A DNA stretch of 64,000 nucleotides, from assembly GCA_040380855.1 (NCBI GenBank), contig JBEIIG010000008.1, positions 1-64,000 of the forward strand. The letters are read 5' to 3'. Every line of letters starts with the position of its first letter. The first letter of the stretch is position 1. The notes below the pieces were generated by a model, which worked only from the letters and a program-made list of their open reading frames with translations, was not told the DNA's origin and made no database searches. A program made the translations under genes and the position numbers. The stretch is from VFMC01 sp040380855. Its GTDB lineage: Bacteria; Actinomycetota; Acidimicrobiia; Acidimicrobiales; Ilumatobacteraceae. Of this stretch, positions 55,778 through 64,000 are shown piece after piece.

Positions 55778-56932
55778 TCAGCGGTGGTGGCCGCCCCGGT
55801 AGTGGTGGGCCAGCGGGTCGCCACCGAAGTCGGTGGTGAGGTCGCGCCACACGGTGTGCACATGGTTGGCGCCGCGCTGGGTGTTGTCGTACTCGACGAG
55901 CACTCGGTGGCTCTGCACGCGGTAGTAGTGGGCGTCGCCCACCTCCATGCCGCCGGCCCAGGCGAACGACAACTGATCGAGTGCGCTGTCGTCGGCGTAC
56001 ACCGCTCGCTCGTCGTCGGCCAGGCCGTCGGGCAGGCGGTGCACGTAGGTGTCGAGCAGTGCCCGCAGCATCTCGCGCTGGTCGGGGCGGAGCAGATGCG
56101 CAGCCAGGCCACGTGGGGCGCGTGTGAGGCGCACCGCCTCGAGGTGATCGGTGGTCAGGCCAGCGGCGGATTCGGCATGCATCTGGATGGCGTGCACCCG
56201 CTCGCCCAACTCGCCCTCGAACCGGCCGCGCCACACCTCGGCCAGCGGAAGTGGCAGGTCGCCGTCGCCGGTGGCGAACTCGGGACGGTTGGCGCTGACC
56301 AGGTCGAGCGGAGCAACGGGCGACAGCACGGCTGCTGCGCGTTGCTCGAGGTCGAGCGACCTCACCAACGCTCGTCCCAGGTCCTCGGCGCCAGCGAGTG
56401 GTCGAAGGAGGTGCGGTCCGAGCAGGGGAGAACTCGCCGGATCGGCCCCGAGGAAGTTGGGTGTGCTGCTCAGCACCTCGCCGTCGGCGACCACATGGTT
56501 GATCGACACGTGATGCCCGCCGAACCGCCAGCCCCACGGCGCAGCGCCTGACGGATCGCCGAAGACCCGCAGGTAGTACAGGCCGGGGTCGCGGCCGCGC
56601 TCGCGGCCCCAGGTGGCCACGAAGCCCTCGAGTTCATCGAGCACGTTGTCGAGGCCGATGATGGTGGCAACGGTCACGTAGCCGGGCCGCGACAGACCTG
56701 CGGCGACGAGGCGATGGGCGAGGCGCTGCTGACCGGGTCGCATCGCAGACAGTGACAGGCCACCATGGTCGGTCGGCGTGTAGTACCAGCGTCGGCGCTC
56801 GGCCGTGTCGTCGAACGGCCACAGGGTCACTGCCCGCTGGGCCTCGTCGAGCGACTCGATGAACTCGGCGGCCCGCTCGGTCATCCGCGCTGCCACCTCG
56901 CGGCGCGCTGTCGATGATCGACTGCTGCTCAT
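55778..56932 (-). CDS. DUF3500 protein
   Basis: A 384-residue protein of the DUF3500 family. It begins with an Arg-rich stretch and ARMTERAAEFIESLDEAQR. Conserved family pieces are FGGHHVSINHV, then the paired-histidine end NTQRGANHVHTVWRDLTTDFGGD. Repeated His and Trp suggest a metal site, but no activity is established. Start ATG 56932 overlaps the FAD monooxygenase stop, so it is the last gene of the catabolic operon. Its product may act on the same substrate. Confidence 0.8.
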   Translation of the reverse strand: MSSSRSSTARREVAARMTERAAEFIESLDEAQRAVTLWPFDDTAERRRWYYTPTDHGGLSLSAMRPGQQRLAHRLVAAGLSRPGYVTVATIIGLDNVLDELEGFVATWGRERGRDPGLYYLRVFGDPSGAAPWGWRFGGHHVSINHVVADGEVLSSTPNFLGADPASSPLLGPHLLRPLAGAEDLGRALVRSLDLEQRAAAVLSPVAPLDLVSANRPEFATGDGDLPLPLAEVWRGRFEGELGERVHAIQMHAESAAGLTTDHLEAVRLTRAPRGLAAHLLRPDQREMLRALLDTYVHRLPDGLADDERAVYADDSALDQLSFAWAGGMEVGDAHYYRVQSHRVLVEYDNTQRGANHVHTVWRDLTTDFGGDPLAHHYRGGHHR

Positions 56933-58119
56933 GGCCCCTCCTCGCGCAGGCGGAACAGGGTGTCGGGGTCGGTGCCGTCCCAGGTGCACGACACCTGCGA
57001 CCGGCTGCCGAGGCGCCGGGTGCGTGCCAGCAACTGGCGGCCGAGGTCGAGTTGACCGGGCTCCCATGCGGCGAGGGCGGCCGGCACGGTGTCGTGGGTG
57101 GCCAGTGCCTCGGCGAGCGCCCAGGCGTTGGCCGCCGCCTTCGCGGTGCCGGCCGCGGCATGGGGCCGAGCGACGAATCCGGCATCGCCGATCAGGCACA
57201 TCCGGCCGAACGCCATCTGGTCGATCTCGACGTCGTACACCACCTGGAGGAAGGGTTCCTCAACCGCCACCACCACGTCGGCGATGACGGGTGGGAGCCG
57301 GGCGACCGCAGAGGCACGCATCTCGGCGATGTGGTCGGCTCGCACCGAACCCGGTGGCAGCGAGATCTCGCGCTGCACACCGCTGGTGTCGGTGAGCAGG
57401 TCGCCCAGATCGCCCCCGGCCAGATAGTTGCGATACCAGACGAAGTTGATCAACCGCTCGCCCGGGAGCACCGAACCATCGGCACCCGGGATCGGGTAGA
57501 CGAGGATGTGGCTGTTGGCGAACACGTGGTAGGTGATCGCATCGCCGAGGGCCGTTGCGGTGCCAGGTGTCAGGTCGGTTTCGCGCACCATGCCTCGCCA
57601 CGCCACGTACCCGGCGTACTGGCGGTGGCTTGCGGGCAGCAGGCGGTCGCGAAAGGTCGAGCCGACGCCATCGGCGCACACGAGCAGGTCGACCGTGTCG
57701 ACCGTGCCGTCGGCGAACCGCACGGTGATGGCCGCTCCGTCGGTGGTGTCGTGCGCATCGACCACCTCGTGGCCCAGCAGATAGTGGTCGCGTCCGAAGC
57801 AGCGCAACAGGTTGCGGTACACCGTGTTCCACGAACTGAAGTGGTAACGGTGGTCCCGTTCGTGCTCGACACGGCCCTGCCGGTCGAGATAGCGGATCGT
57901 CGCGGTCGAGGTGCTGATCTCGTCGAGCGGTAGGCGCGCTCGCTCGACCAGGTAGCGCGCGCTGTCGGGGAGGAACCCGATCCCCGCCCCGCGCTGTTCC
58001 AGCTCGACCGACGAGCGTTCGTGGATGGTGACATCGAGGCCCAGGTCGCGCAGCAGCAACCCGGCGGTGAGACCGCCGAGTGAGCCTCCTGCAATGGCGA
58101 CCCGGGCCTTCGACACCAT
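56929..58119 (-). CDS. FAD-dependent aromatic/heterocycle monooxygenase
   Basis: A 396-residue class A flavoprotein hydroxylase. RVAIAGGSLGGLTAGLLLR is the FAD motif (GxSxGG variant). Its second motif is LLVCADGVGSTFRDRLL with DG, and CLIGDAGFVARPHAAAGTAKA is the GD loop. The GGSLGGL form and the RPHAAAGTAKA loop are like 2,6-dihydroxypyridine 3-monooxygenase and related enzymes of N-heterocycle breakdown, but the true substrate is unknown. It sits between the PPOX-fold and DUF3500 genes. Confidence 0.85.
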   Translation of the reverse strand: MVSKARVAIAGGSLGGLTAGLLLRDLGLDVTIHERSSVELEQRGAGIGFLPDSARYLVERARLPLDEISTSTATIRYLDRQGRVEHERDHRYHFSSWNTVYRNLLRCFGRDHYLLGHEVVDAHDTTDGAAITVRFADGTVDTVDLLVCADGVGSTFRDRLLPASHRQYAGYVAWRGMVRETDLTPGTATALGDAITYHVFANSHILVYPIPGADGSVLPGERLINFVWYRNYLAGGDLGDLLTDTSGVQREISLPPGSVRADHIAEMRASAVARLPPVIADVVVAVEEPFLQVVYDVEIDQMAFGRMCLIGDAGFVARPHAAAGTAKAAANAWALAEALATHDTVPAALAAWEPGQLDLGRQLLARTRRLGSRSQVSCTWDGTDPDTLFRLREEGP

Positions 58120-58134
58120 GTCCGACCGAGGCGA

Positions 58135-58656
58135 TCAGGGCTTGCCGAAGGTGGCGACGCGGTCGACGTCGCACACGAACAGCACACGCCGCTCGTCGAT
58201 GGAGGGATCGCGCAGCCCGTAGGGCGGCTCGGCACCCGTGTACTTGGTCCAGATGCGGTCGAGTTGGGCGGTCACCTTGGGGCCCTCGGTGGGGTCGTCT
58301 TCGGAGATCTCCTTCACGACGTGGCACTTGATCGACACCCAGTGGTACGCGTTCTTCGGGTTCAGCAGGAAGATCGAGATCTTGCCGCTGTTGCGGATCC
58401 ATTCGACCTTCTTGCGGTGCGAGGCGACGTTGACGAGCACCTTGTCGCCCTCGTAGTCGAACCACATCGCGGTCTGGTTCACCAGGCCGTCGTTGCCGAT
58501 GAGGCCCATCACACTCGTGACCGGTTCGTCGAGCAACTGCTTGTAGATCGGGTCGAGGTCGGCCAGCGAGCTGATCTGGTCGTGCGAGCCGACCGAGAAC
58601 TGCTTGGGCTGGAGCCCTGCCGCGACATCCAGGAATTGCGCCACCTTGATGGCCAT
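58135..58656 (-). CDS. PPOX-fold (pyridoxamine-oxidase-like) flavin/F420 protein
   Basis: A 173-residue split-barrel protein. Central motifs are NQTAMWFDYEGDKVLVNVAS, RKKVEWIRNSGKISIFLLNP and HWVSIKCHVVKEISEDD. These resemble the actinobacterial F420- or FMN-dependent PPOX-class reductases. The ATG at 58656 follows AGGGGG. It is in the catabolic operon, 15 bp before the monooxygenase gene, and may provide reduced flavin or reduce a pathway intermediate. Confidence 0.8.
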   Translation of the reverse strand: MAIKVAQFLDVAAGLQPKQFSVGSHDQISSLADLDPIYKQLLDEPVTSVMGLIGNDGLVNQTAMWFDYEGDKVLVNVASHRKKVEWIRNSGKISIFLLNPKNAYHWVSIKCHVVKEISEDDPTEGPKVTAQLDRIWTKYTGAEPPYGLRDPSIDERRVLFVCDVDRVATFGKP

Positions 58657-58670
58657 GGTTGTACCCCCTG

Positions 58671-59879
58671 TTAGCTGTGTGTTGTGGAGAGCGTTGACGG
58701 CTGGCTCGGCATGGTGGTGGCGAGCCAGGCCAGGACGGATTCGGTGTGTTCGCCCAGTGCCGGCACGCGGCCGAGCCGTGGCTCGACCCCGCTGATGTCG
58801 GTCGGCGGGCGAAGTGCACGGTACGCGCCGTTCGGGGTGTCGATCTGCACCCAGCGGTGGCGAGCGAGCAGTTGGGGGTGCTGTATCACGGCGAACAGAT
58901 CGTTCACCCGCGCCCAGGCGAGGCCTTGCGCCTCGAGTCGCTCGATCAAGTCGTCGCTCGACAGGGTGCCGGTACGCGCCGCGATGGCCGCGTCGAGGTC
59001 GGCCGCGTGGGTGACCCGGTCGTCGTTGCCGACGAAACGCGGGTCGTCGACGATGGTGCTCAGGTCGATGGCCGTGCTGAGCGCACGCCACTCCTTGGTG
59101 TTCTGCACGGCGATCACCACGTCGGTGCCGTCGGCGCAGCGGAACGGACCGTAGGGGGCGATGGTGGCGTGGTGGGCGCCGGCCCGCCGCGGGAGGCGGT
59201 GCATGGTCTCGGTGACGGTCACCTGATGGCCGAGCCATTCGAGCAGGGCGTCGAACAGCGACACCTCCACATGCGAACCGGTGCCGGTGATACCGCGCTG
59301 GAGCAGGGCGAGCAGCACGTTGCTGTACGCGTACATGCCGCCGGCGATGTCGGCGACGCTGAGCCCGGCCTTGGCCGGCTGCTCGGGGGTGCCGGTGAGG
59401 CTGATCAACCCTGCCTCGGCCTGGATGAGCAGGTCGTACGCCTTGCGGTCGCGGTAGGGGCCGTCGGGGCCGTATCCCGAGACCGAGCAGGTGATCAACC
59501 GTGGGTGCCGGGCGCGAAGTTGGTCGATCCCCAGCCCCATCCGTTCGAGTGCGCCGGGCACGAGGTTCTGCACCAGCACGTCGGCGCACGCGATCAACTC
59601 GGCCAGCACGGCCCGGCCCTCGGGTGCCTTGAGGTCGAGTTCGATGCTCTCCTTGCCACGGTTCAGCCAGACGAACCAACTGGCGAAGCCGGGCCCGAGA
59701 GCATCGTCGTAGTGGCGGGCGAAGTCGCCGTCGCCGACCCGTTCGACCTTGATGACCCGCGCCCCGGCATCGGCGAGGTGCCGGGTGGCGAGCGGCGCGG
59801 CGACCGCCTGTTCGAGCGCCACCACCACCAGTCCGGACAGCGGGCCGGTGGTGCCGGTGGGGGCGTCGTCGATGCTCAT
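58671..59879 (-). CDS. class III CoA-transferase (CaiB/BaiF)
   Basis: A 402-residue CoA-transferase, moving CoA between carboxylic acids. It starts LSGLVVVALEQAVAAPLATRHLADAGARVIKVE. YDLLIQAEAGL contains the catalytic Asp, and GMYAYSNVLLALLQR is also typical. The C-terminal half carries PNGAYRALRPPTDISG. Start ATG 59879 overlaps the aldehyde dehydrogenase stop. This pairing suggests the acid formed by the dehydrogenase is made into its CoA ester. Confidence 0.88.
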   Translation of the reverse strand: MSIDDAPTGTTGPLSGLVVVALEQAVAAPLATRHLADAGARVIKVERVGDGDFARHYDDALGPGFASWFVWLNRGKESIELDLKAPEGRAVLAELIACADVLVQNLVPGALERMGLGIDQLRARHPRLITCSVSGYGPDGPYRDRKAYDLLIQAEAGLISLTGTPEQPAKAGLSVADIAGGMYAYSNVLLALLQRGITGTGSHVEVSLFDALLEWLGHQVTVTETMHRLPRRAGAHHATIAPYGPFRCADGTDVVIAVQNTKEWRALSTAIDLSTIVDDPRFVGNDDRVTHAADLDAAIAARTGTLSSDDLIERLEAQGLAWARVNDLFAVIQHPQLLARHRWVQIDTPNGAYRALRPPTDISGVEPRLGRVPALGEHTESVLAWLATTMPSQPSTLSTTHS

Positions 59880-61336
59880 CCGAGCGCCAGGTTCACGGCG
59901 ACGGTCTTGGTCTGGGTGAACGCCAGTAATGCCTCGGCGCCCTTCTCTCGGCCGTAGCCCGAGTGCTTCACGCCACCGAACGGCAACTCGACGCCGCCAC
60001 CTGCCCCGTAGCCGTTCACGTACACCTGGCCGCACCGCAGCGCGGCCGCCACCCGATGTGCGCGCGTCACGTTCGTGGTCCAGACCGCGGCGATCAGGCC
60101 GTAGGCCGTGCCGTTGGCGAGCGCGATGGCCTCGGCCTCGTCGTCGAACGGCAGCACCACGACCACCGGGCCGAACACCTCGTCGTTGGCCAGCGTGCTG
60201 GTGGGGGCCACTCCGTCGATCACGGTGGGCTCGTAGAAGAAGCCGGTCGCGCACCCGGGCACCACGGCGCGACGGCCGCCTGCCCTGACGGTGGCGCTGC
60301 CCGTGCCGTCGGCGACGAGCTGTGCGACACGGTCGAGCTGGCGGGCCGAGATGAGCGGCCCCAGTTCGGGGTCGTCGAGGCCGCGGCCGATGCGGACCGC
60401 AGCGAAGCGGGTGGCCAGTGCATCGACCACCTGCTGGTGCACCGATCGATGCACCAGCAGACGCGAACCGGCCGAGCAGGTCTGCCCGGCGTTCTGCAGC
60501 ACCGATCGGGCGATCACCGGCACCGCCGTGTCGAGGTCGGCGTCGGGGAAGACGATGTTGGGCGACTTGCCGCCCAGTTCGAGCGCGACAGGCACCACGT
60601 TGCGCGCTGCGGCAGCAGCGACGATCGAGCCCACCTCGAGCGAACCGGTGAACGACAGATGGTCGATACCTCGGTGCGCAGCCAGTGCCGCGCCGGCAAC
60701 CTCGCCGAGACCGCTGACGACGTTGAGCACCCCGGGCGGGATATCGGCGGCCAGCGCCAACTCGCCGAGGCGGAGCAGTGTGAGCGGCGCCTCTTCGGCT
60801 GGCTTCAGCACGGCACAGTTGCCGGTGGCGATGGCTGGGGCCACGGTGCGACAACCGATCTGCAACGGGTAGTTCCAGGGCTCGATATGTGCCGTCACCC
60901 CGAGCGGCTCGCGCAGCGTGTAGGCCAGCACGCCGGGAATCGCGGGAATGGTGTCGCCGTGCAGTGCCTCGATCGCGCCTGCGTAGAACTCGAGGTAGCG
61001 GGCGGCCACGTCGACATCGGTGCGCGCCTGGCCGATCGGCTTGCCGGTGTCGCGGCTCTCGAGCGTGGCGAGTCCTTCGCGGTCGGCCAGCAGGAGGTCG
61101 CCGAGGGCACGTAGACGACGGGCCCGGTCCTTGGGTGCCATCCGGGGCCACGGCCCCTCGTCGAACGCCCGTCGGGCGGCAGCGACTGCGTCGTCGACGA
61201 CGGCAGGGGTGGAGGCGCTGACCGCGGCGATCACCTCACCGGTGGCAGGATCGACGACATCGAAGGTCTCGTCGGCCACGACGGGTCGGCCGTCGATCAG
61301 CGAGTGGGTGGTGAGCGGTGGTGGTGTATTTGTCAT
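59876..61336 (-). CDS. aldehyde dehydrogenase (betaine-aldehyde type)
   Basis: A 486-residue NAD(P)-dependent aldehyde dehydrogenase from ATG 61336. The catalytic cysteine lies in NAGQTCSAGSR, the general base Glu in LELGGKSPNIVF, and the cofactor loop in FTGSLEVGS. NWNYPLQ-like EPWNYPLQIGC and GYGREKGAEALLAF end the family pattern. It heads the minus-strand operon divergent from GntR. Substrate is unknown; betaine aldehyde or other amino- or aromatic aldehydes are possible. Confidence 0.9.
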   Translation of the reverse strand: MTNTPPPLTTHSLIDGRPVVADETFDVVDPATGEVIAAVSASTPAVVDDAVAAARRAFDEGPWPRMAPKDRARRLRALGDLLLADREGLATLESRDTGKPIGQARTDVDVAARYLEFYAGAIEALHGDTIPAIPGVLAYTLREPLGVTAHIEPWNYPLQIGCRTVAPAIATGNCAVLKPAEEAPLTLLRLGELALAADIPPGVLNVVSGLGEVAGAALAAHRGIDHLSFTGSLEVGSIVAAAAARNVVPVALELGGKSPNIVFPDADLDTAVPVIARSVLQNAGQTCSAGSRLLVHRSVHQQVVDALATRFAAVRIGRGLDDPELGPLISARQLDRVAQLVADGTGSATVRAGGRRAVVPGCATGFFYEPTVIDGVAPTSTLANDEVFGPVVVVLPFDDEAEAIALANGTAYGLIAAVWTTNVTRAHRVAAALRCGQVYVNGYGAGGGVELPFGGVKHSGYGREKGAEALLAFTQTKTVAVNLALG

Positions 61337-61390
61337 CACATTTGCGCTTCGACGTCGGCACTCTCGCGCCGGAGGGATCAACGTGTCAAC

Positions 61391-61413
61391 CACAACGATT
61401 CAAACACAACGAT
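61391..61413. repeat. direct repeat pair in the divergent promoter region
   Basis: CACAACGAT occurs at 61391-61399 and 61405-61413, 14 bp apart, in the 125-bp gap between the aldehyde dehydrogenase and GntR genes. It may form part of a promoter or operator. Confidence 0.5.
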
Positions 61414-61451
61414 AGGGCGGCGACGGTTGCCGAATCGTCCGGTGCTTCGTA

Positions 61452-61463
61452 ATGTACGTACAT
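61452..61463. promoter_or_regulatory. 12-bp palindrome over the GntR start codon
   Basis: ATGTACGTACAT is perfectly self-complementary and covers the first two bases of the GntR ATG. Such a site fits autorepression by the encoded regulator. The aldehyde dehydrogenase promoter lies just upstream on the other strand. Confidence 0.65.
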
Positions 61464-62229
61464 GGCTCGATCCGCATCGGTGTCGACTGGCTCGCGACGC
61501 GAGGGTACGTCGTACGGCGTGGTGGCCGACGACATCCGCCGCGCGATCGACGACGGCCGGTTCGGTGTCGACTCGGCGCTGCCCACCGAGGCCGAGCTCG
61601 TCGAGCAGTACGGCGTGAGCCGCCAGACCGTACGACGAGCATTCCAAGACCTGGTGGCCGAAGGGCTCGTCTACCGCATCCCGGGCAAGGGCACGTTCGT
61701 CAGCACCCTGCAGGGCAAGTACATCCGCTCGTCGGGCTCGATCGACGAGCTGATGTCGCTGTCGATCGACACCGATCTCGACGTGCTCGAACCGCCGCGG
61801 GAAGGCGTCGACATCGAGGCTGCAGGCCGGCTCCACCTCGACACCGATGCCGTGGTGACGATGCGGTTCCGCAGGCTGCACGCCGGCCGCCCGTACTGCG
61901 TCACCCAGGCCTATCTGCCCGTCCACGTCGGCTTGCCGCTGCTGACGGTGCCCGAGTTCACCGAGGTGGGCGTGCACCGCAACCTCACCGTGCTCAGCGT
62001 GGTGCAGCGCGTCTCGGGCCGCACCTTCGTTGGCGCCGACCAGACCATCACCGCGGTGGGTGCCACGGCCCAGGTTGCCGACGAACTCGAGTGTCAGGTG
62101 GGCGATCCGGTGTTGCGCATCGATCGTCTGTACGTCGACCACCGCGGCGAGTTGCTCGAACTGGCCGTGAACCATTTCAATCCGGCGCGCTACACCTACC
62201 GGTTCCAGATGCGGGCCCACGACGCATGA
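61462..62229 (+). CDS. GntR-family (HutC/UTRA) transcriptional regulator
   Basis: A 255-residue regulator. The winged helix reads VVADDIRRAIDDGRFGVDSA, LPTEAELVEQYGVSRQTVRR and GKGTFVS. The C-terminal UTRA ligand domain includes CVTQAYLPVHVG and a final RFQMRAHDA. It is divergent from the ALDH-CoA-transferase operon and overlaps the ThDP enzyme gene (ATGA). It probably senses a substrate or intermediate and controls both arms. Confidence 0.88.
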   Translation: MARSASVSTGSRREGTSYGVVADDIRRAIDDGRFGVDSALPTEAELVEQYGVSRQTVRRAFQDLVAEGLVYRIPGKGTFVSTLQGKYIRSSGSIDELMSLSIDTDLDVLEPPREGVDIEAAGRLHLDTDAVVTMRFRRLHAGRPYCVTQAYLPVHVGLPLLTVPEFTEVGVHRNLTVLSVVQRVSGRTFVGADQTITAVGATAQVADELECQVGDPVLRIDRLYVDHRGELLELAVNHFNPARYTYRFQMRAHDA

Positions 62230-63875
62230 GCACGTCGCGACGCGAACTCGCTCGATCGGTGGTGCTGGCCTGCCGCGAGGCAGGCACCACCCATCTGTTC
62301 GGCGTGCCCGGTGGTGGTTCGAACCTCGACGTGGTGGGCGAGGCCCACACCGCCGGGATCGAGTTCGTCCTGGTGCACACCGAGACGGCGGCAGCCGTCA
62401 TGGCCGGGGTGATGGGCGAACTCACCGGCGCGCCCGGGATGTGCGTGGCCACCCGCGGCCCGGGTGCTGCCAGTGCGGTCAACGGCATGGCGCAGGCGTT
62501 GCTCGACCGCCAGCCGGTGGTGCTGGTCACCGACAGCGTCGCGGCGTCCGACCGGGCCCGTGTGTCGCATCAGCGCCTCGCCCAACAGGCACTGATGACG
62601 CCCGTCAGCAAGGCCTCGGTCGTGCTCGACGGCCGCGAGGCCGATGCCGCGCTGCACCTGGTGGCCACTGCGCTGGCCATGCCGCCCGGGCCGGTGCAGG
62701 TCGACCTCGACCCCACGGTCGAAGCGGCCGCCACGGCCGCCGGCTCCGCATCCTTGCCGCCGGCCAGCGAACCGATCATCGACCTGGCGGCCCTGGTGCG
62801 CCGTTCCCGGCGGCCGGTGCTGGTGGTGGGTGTGGGGGCGATCGTCGGTGGTGCAGCGCAGCGCGCTCGGGTTGCCGACGCTGTTCGCCGCTTCGCTACC
62901 GCAGGCAACGTGCCGGTGTTGTGCACCTACAAGGCACGGGGCATGGTGGCCGACACAGCGCCCACCTGCGCCGGTGTCGCCACCGGGGCCACTATCGAGT
63001 CGCCCGTGCTGCACGCTGCCGACCTGATCATCGGGGTCGGCCTCGACCCGGTCGAGCTCATCCCCGCGGCCTGGCCCTACGCAGCGCCGCTCGTGCTGGT
63101 GGGACGGTGGACCATCGACGACAGCACCTTTTTCGGCGACCACCTCACCACGGAGTACGTGACCGACATCGCGGTCGCGCTCGATGGGGCGATCGACGCC
63201 CTTGCGACCGATTGGGCAGCGGCCGACGGGCAGGCCTACCGCCGCCAAGCGCTCGCCGAACTGGCGGCACAGGTGCCCGCAGCCCCGGTCGGCCTGGTGC
63301 CCCAGCAGGTTGTCGCCATTGCCCGTTCCGTGGCGCCCGCCGACACGGTGGCCACGGTGGACGCCGGCGCTCACATGCTGGTGGCCATGCCGTTGTGGGA
63401 GGTCGACGCACCGGCGCACCTGCTCATCTCGAGCGGCCTGGCCACGATGGGGTTCGCGCTGCCGGCATCGGTGGCTGCCGCGCTGGCCTACCCGGGCCGC
63501 CGCGTCGTCTGCTTCACCGGCGACGGTGGCATCGGTATGGCCCTCGCCGAACTCGAGACGCTCGCCCGACTGCAGTTGCCGGTCGTGGTGGTGGTGTTCG
63601 ACGATGCCCTCCTCAGCCTCATCGCAGCCAAACAGCAGCCCTCGGGGCACGGCGGCGAGGCAGCGGTGCGCTACGCCCCGGTCGACTTCGCCGCGGTAGC
63701 AGCGGGCTGTGGGGTCGCGGCCGAACGCGTCGACGACCATGCGGCCTACGAACAGGCGTTGCGACGGGCCTTTCAGCGCAACGGTCCCACACTCATCGAC
63801 GTGGTGGTCGACCCATCGGCCTACGCGGCCGTGCTCGACGCCATCAGAGGGCCGCGTGAGGCGCCGTCGGCGTGA
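62226..63875 (+). CDS. thiamine-diphosphate-dependent enzyme (decarboxylase/lyase type)
   Basis: A 549-residue ThDP enzyme with the three-domain layout of acetolactate synthase, benzoylformate decarboxylase and oxalyl-CoA decarboxylase. Catalytic Glu is in VLVHTETAAAVMAG. The ThDP/Mg motif starts GDGGIGMALAELETL and ends at VFDDALLSLI, where the usual Asn is Asp. No FAD-site residues of true acetolactate synthase are apparent. With the CoA-transferase and aldehyde dehydrogenase in the divergent operon, decarboxylation of a 2-oxo acid or 2-hydroxyacyl-CoA lysis is most likely. Confidence 0.83.
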   Translation: MSTSRRELARSVVLACREAGTTHLFGVPGGGSNLDVVGEAHTAGIEFVLVHTETAAAVMAGVMGELTGAPGMCVATRGPGAASAVNGMAQALLDRQPVVLVTDSVAASDRARVSHQRLAQQALMTPVSKASVVLDGREADAALHLVATALAMPPGPVQVDLDPTVEAAATAAGSASLPPASEPIIDLAALVRRSRRPVLVVGVGAIVGGAAQRARVADAVRRFATAGNVPVLCTYKARGMVADTAPTCAGVATGATIESPVLHAADLIIGVGLDPVELIPAAWPYAAPLVLVGRWTIDDSTFFGDHLTTEYVTDIAVALDGAIDALATDWAAADGQAYRRQALAELAAQVPAAPVGLVPQQVVAIARSVAPADTVATVDAGAHMLVAMPLWEVDAPAHLLISSGLATMGFALPASVAAALAYPGRRVVCFTGDGGIGMALAELETLARLQLPVVVVVFDDALLSLIAAKQQPSGHGGEAAVRYAPVDFAAVAAGCGVAAERVDDHAAYEQALRRAFQRNGPTLIDVVVDPSAYAAVLDAIRGPREAPSA

Positions 63876-63882
63876 GCGCTGC

Positions 63883-64000
63883 TCAGTCGAACTTGGCCGG
63901 CCGCGCGACCCGCACCGTGCTGGCGAAGGCGACGACGGCGTAGTTCGTGAAGTAGCGCTCGACGAGGTGCTCGAGGATCCGCTCGGCCACTTCGTCGCGC
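63883..64000 (-). CDS. 3' end of a minus-strand gene, truncated by the window edge
   Basis: The last 39 codons of a frame entering from the right. It reads ERILEHLVERYFTNYAVVAF and ends ARPAKFD. The sense is plausible (helical, charged) but too short for a family call. It is convergent with the ThDP enzyme gene, separated by 7 bp. Confidence 0.45.
   Translation of the reverse strand, partial: RDEVAERILEHLVERYFTNYAVVAFASTVRVARPAKFD

Overview
The window looks like a chromosomal segment of a high-GC Gram-positive bacterium, most likely a deep-branching actinobacterium of the Acidimicrobiia (Ilumatobacter/Microthrix-like). That placement is an inference. It rests on very high GC, frequent GTG starts with ATGA/GTGA stop-start overlaps, a NucS mismatch endonuclease, a Mec/CysM pair of the mycobacterial kind, and a WhiG-type sigma factor next to rpsB. 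No prophage, insertion sequence, CRISPR array or integrase-associated island was seen. The only phage-integrase-family gene is the housekeeping xerC.

Layout. 1-5,800: a HIT protein, a DUF402 protein, tmRNA (minus strand), a VOC protein, a lysyl-oxidase-like lipoprotein, TspO and a carotenoid/fatty-acid hydroxylase-like membrane protein. 6,000-14,700: corA, smpB and a DMT permease, then mec, cysM, murI, rph and rdgB. That gene order follows the M. tuberculosis mec-cysO-cysM...murI...rph-rdgB block, but cysO is absent and a carotenoid oxygenase/MerR pair sits inside it. 14,700-22,700: two EEP-fold hydrolases flank a complete dipeptide/oligopeptide ABC operon with two ATPase domains on one chain; a coiled-coil-like membrane protein and tRNA-Leu follow. 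22,680-26,680: a minus-strand glycerol operon (glycerol kinase, GlpA-like dehydrogenase with an Fe-S tail, GlpB-like partner). 26,700-33,400: DUF2461, a HerA-like ATPase, two PLP enzymes and a beta-carbonic anhydrase divergent from clpP. 33,970-34,450: a frameshifted lipoprotein gene.

34,600-48,000 is the housekeeping core: comM-dprA-xerC-whiG-M23-rpsB-tsf-pyrH-frr-cdsA-dxr-site-2 protease-ispG, nearly all co-directional. It links DNA uptake, translation, phospholipid synthesis and the MEP isoprenoid pathway. 48,000-51,400: a Uma2 protein, a nucleoside phosphorylase, manA and nucS.

51,640-55,774 is the most unusual single gene. It encodes a 1,377-residue predicted transmembrane protein joining a cytoplasmic HD-GYP (cyclic-di-GMP phosphodiesterase-type) domain to ten extracellular four-cysteine beta repeats. 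55,778-63,875 is an uncharacterised catabolic locus. On the minus strand it runs aldehyde dehydrogenase, class III CoA-transferase, PPOX-fold protein, FAD monooxygenase, DUF3500. Divergent from it are a GntR/UTRA regulator and a ThDP enzyme, and a perfect palindrome overlaps the regulator's start codon. The last 118 bases hold the 3' end of another minus-strand gene.
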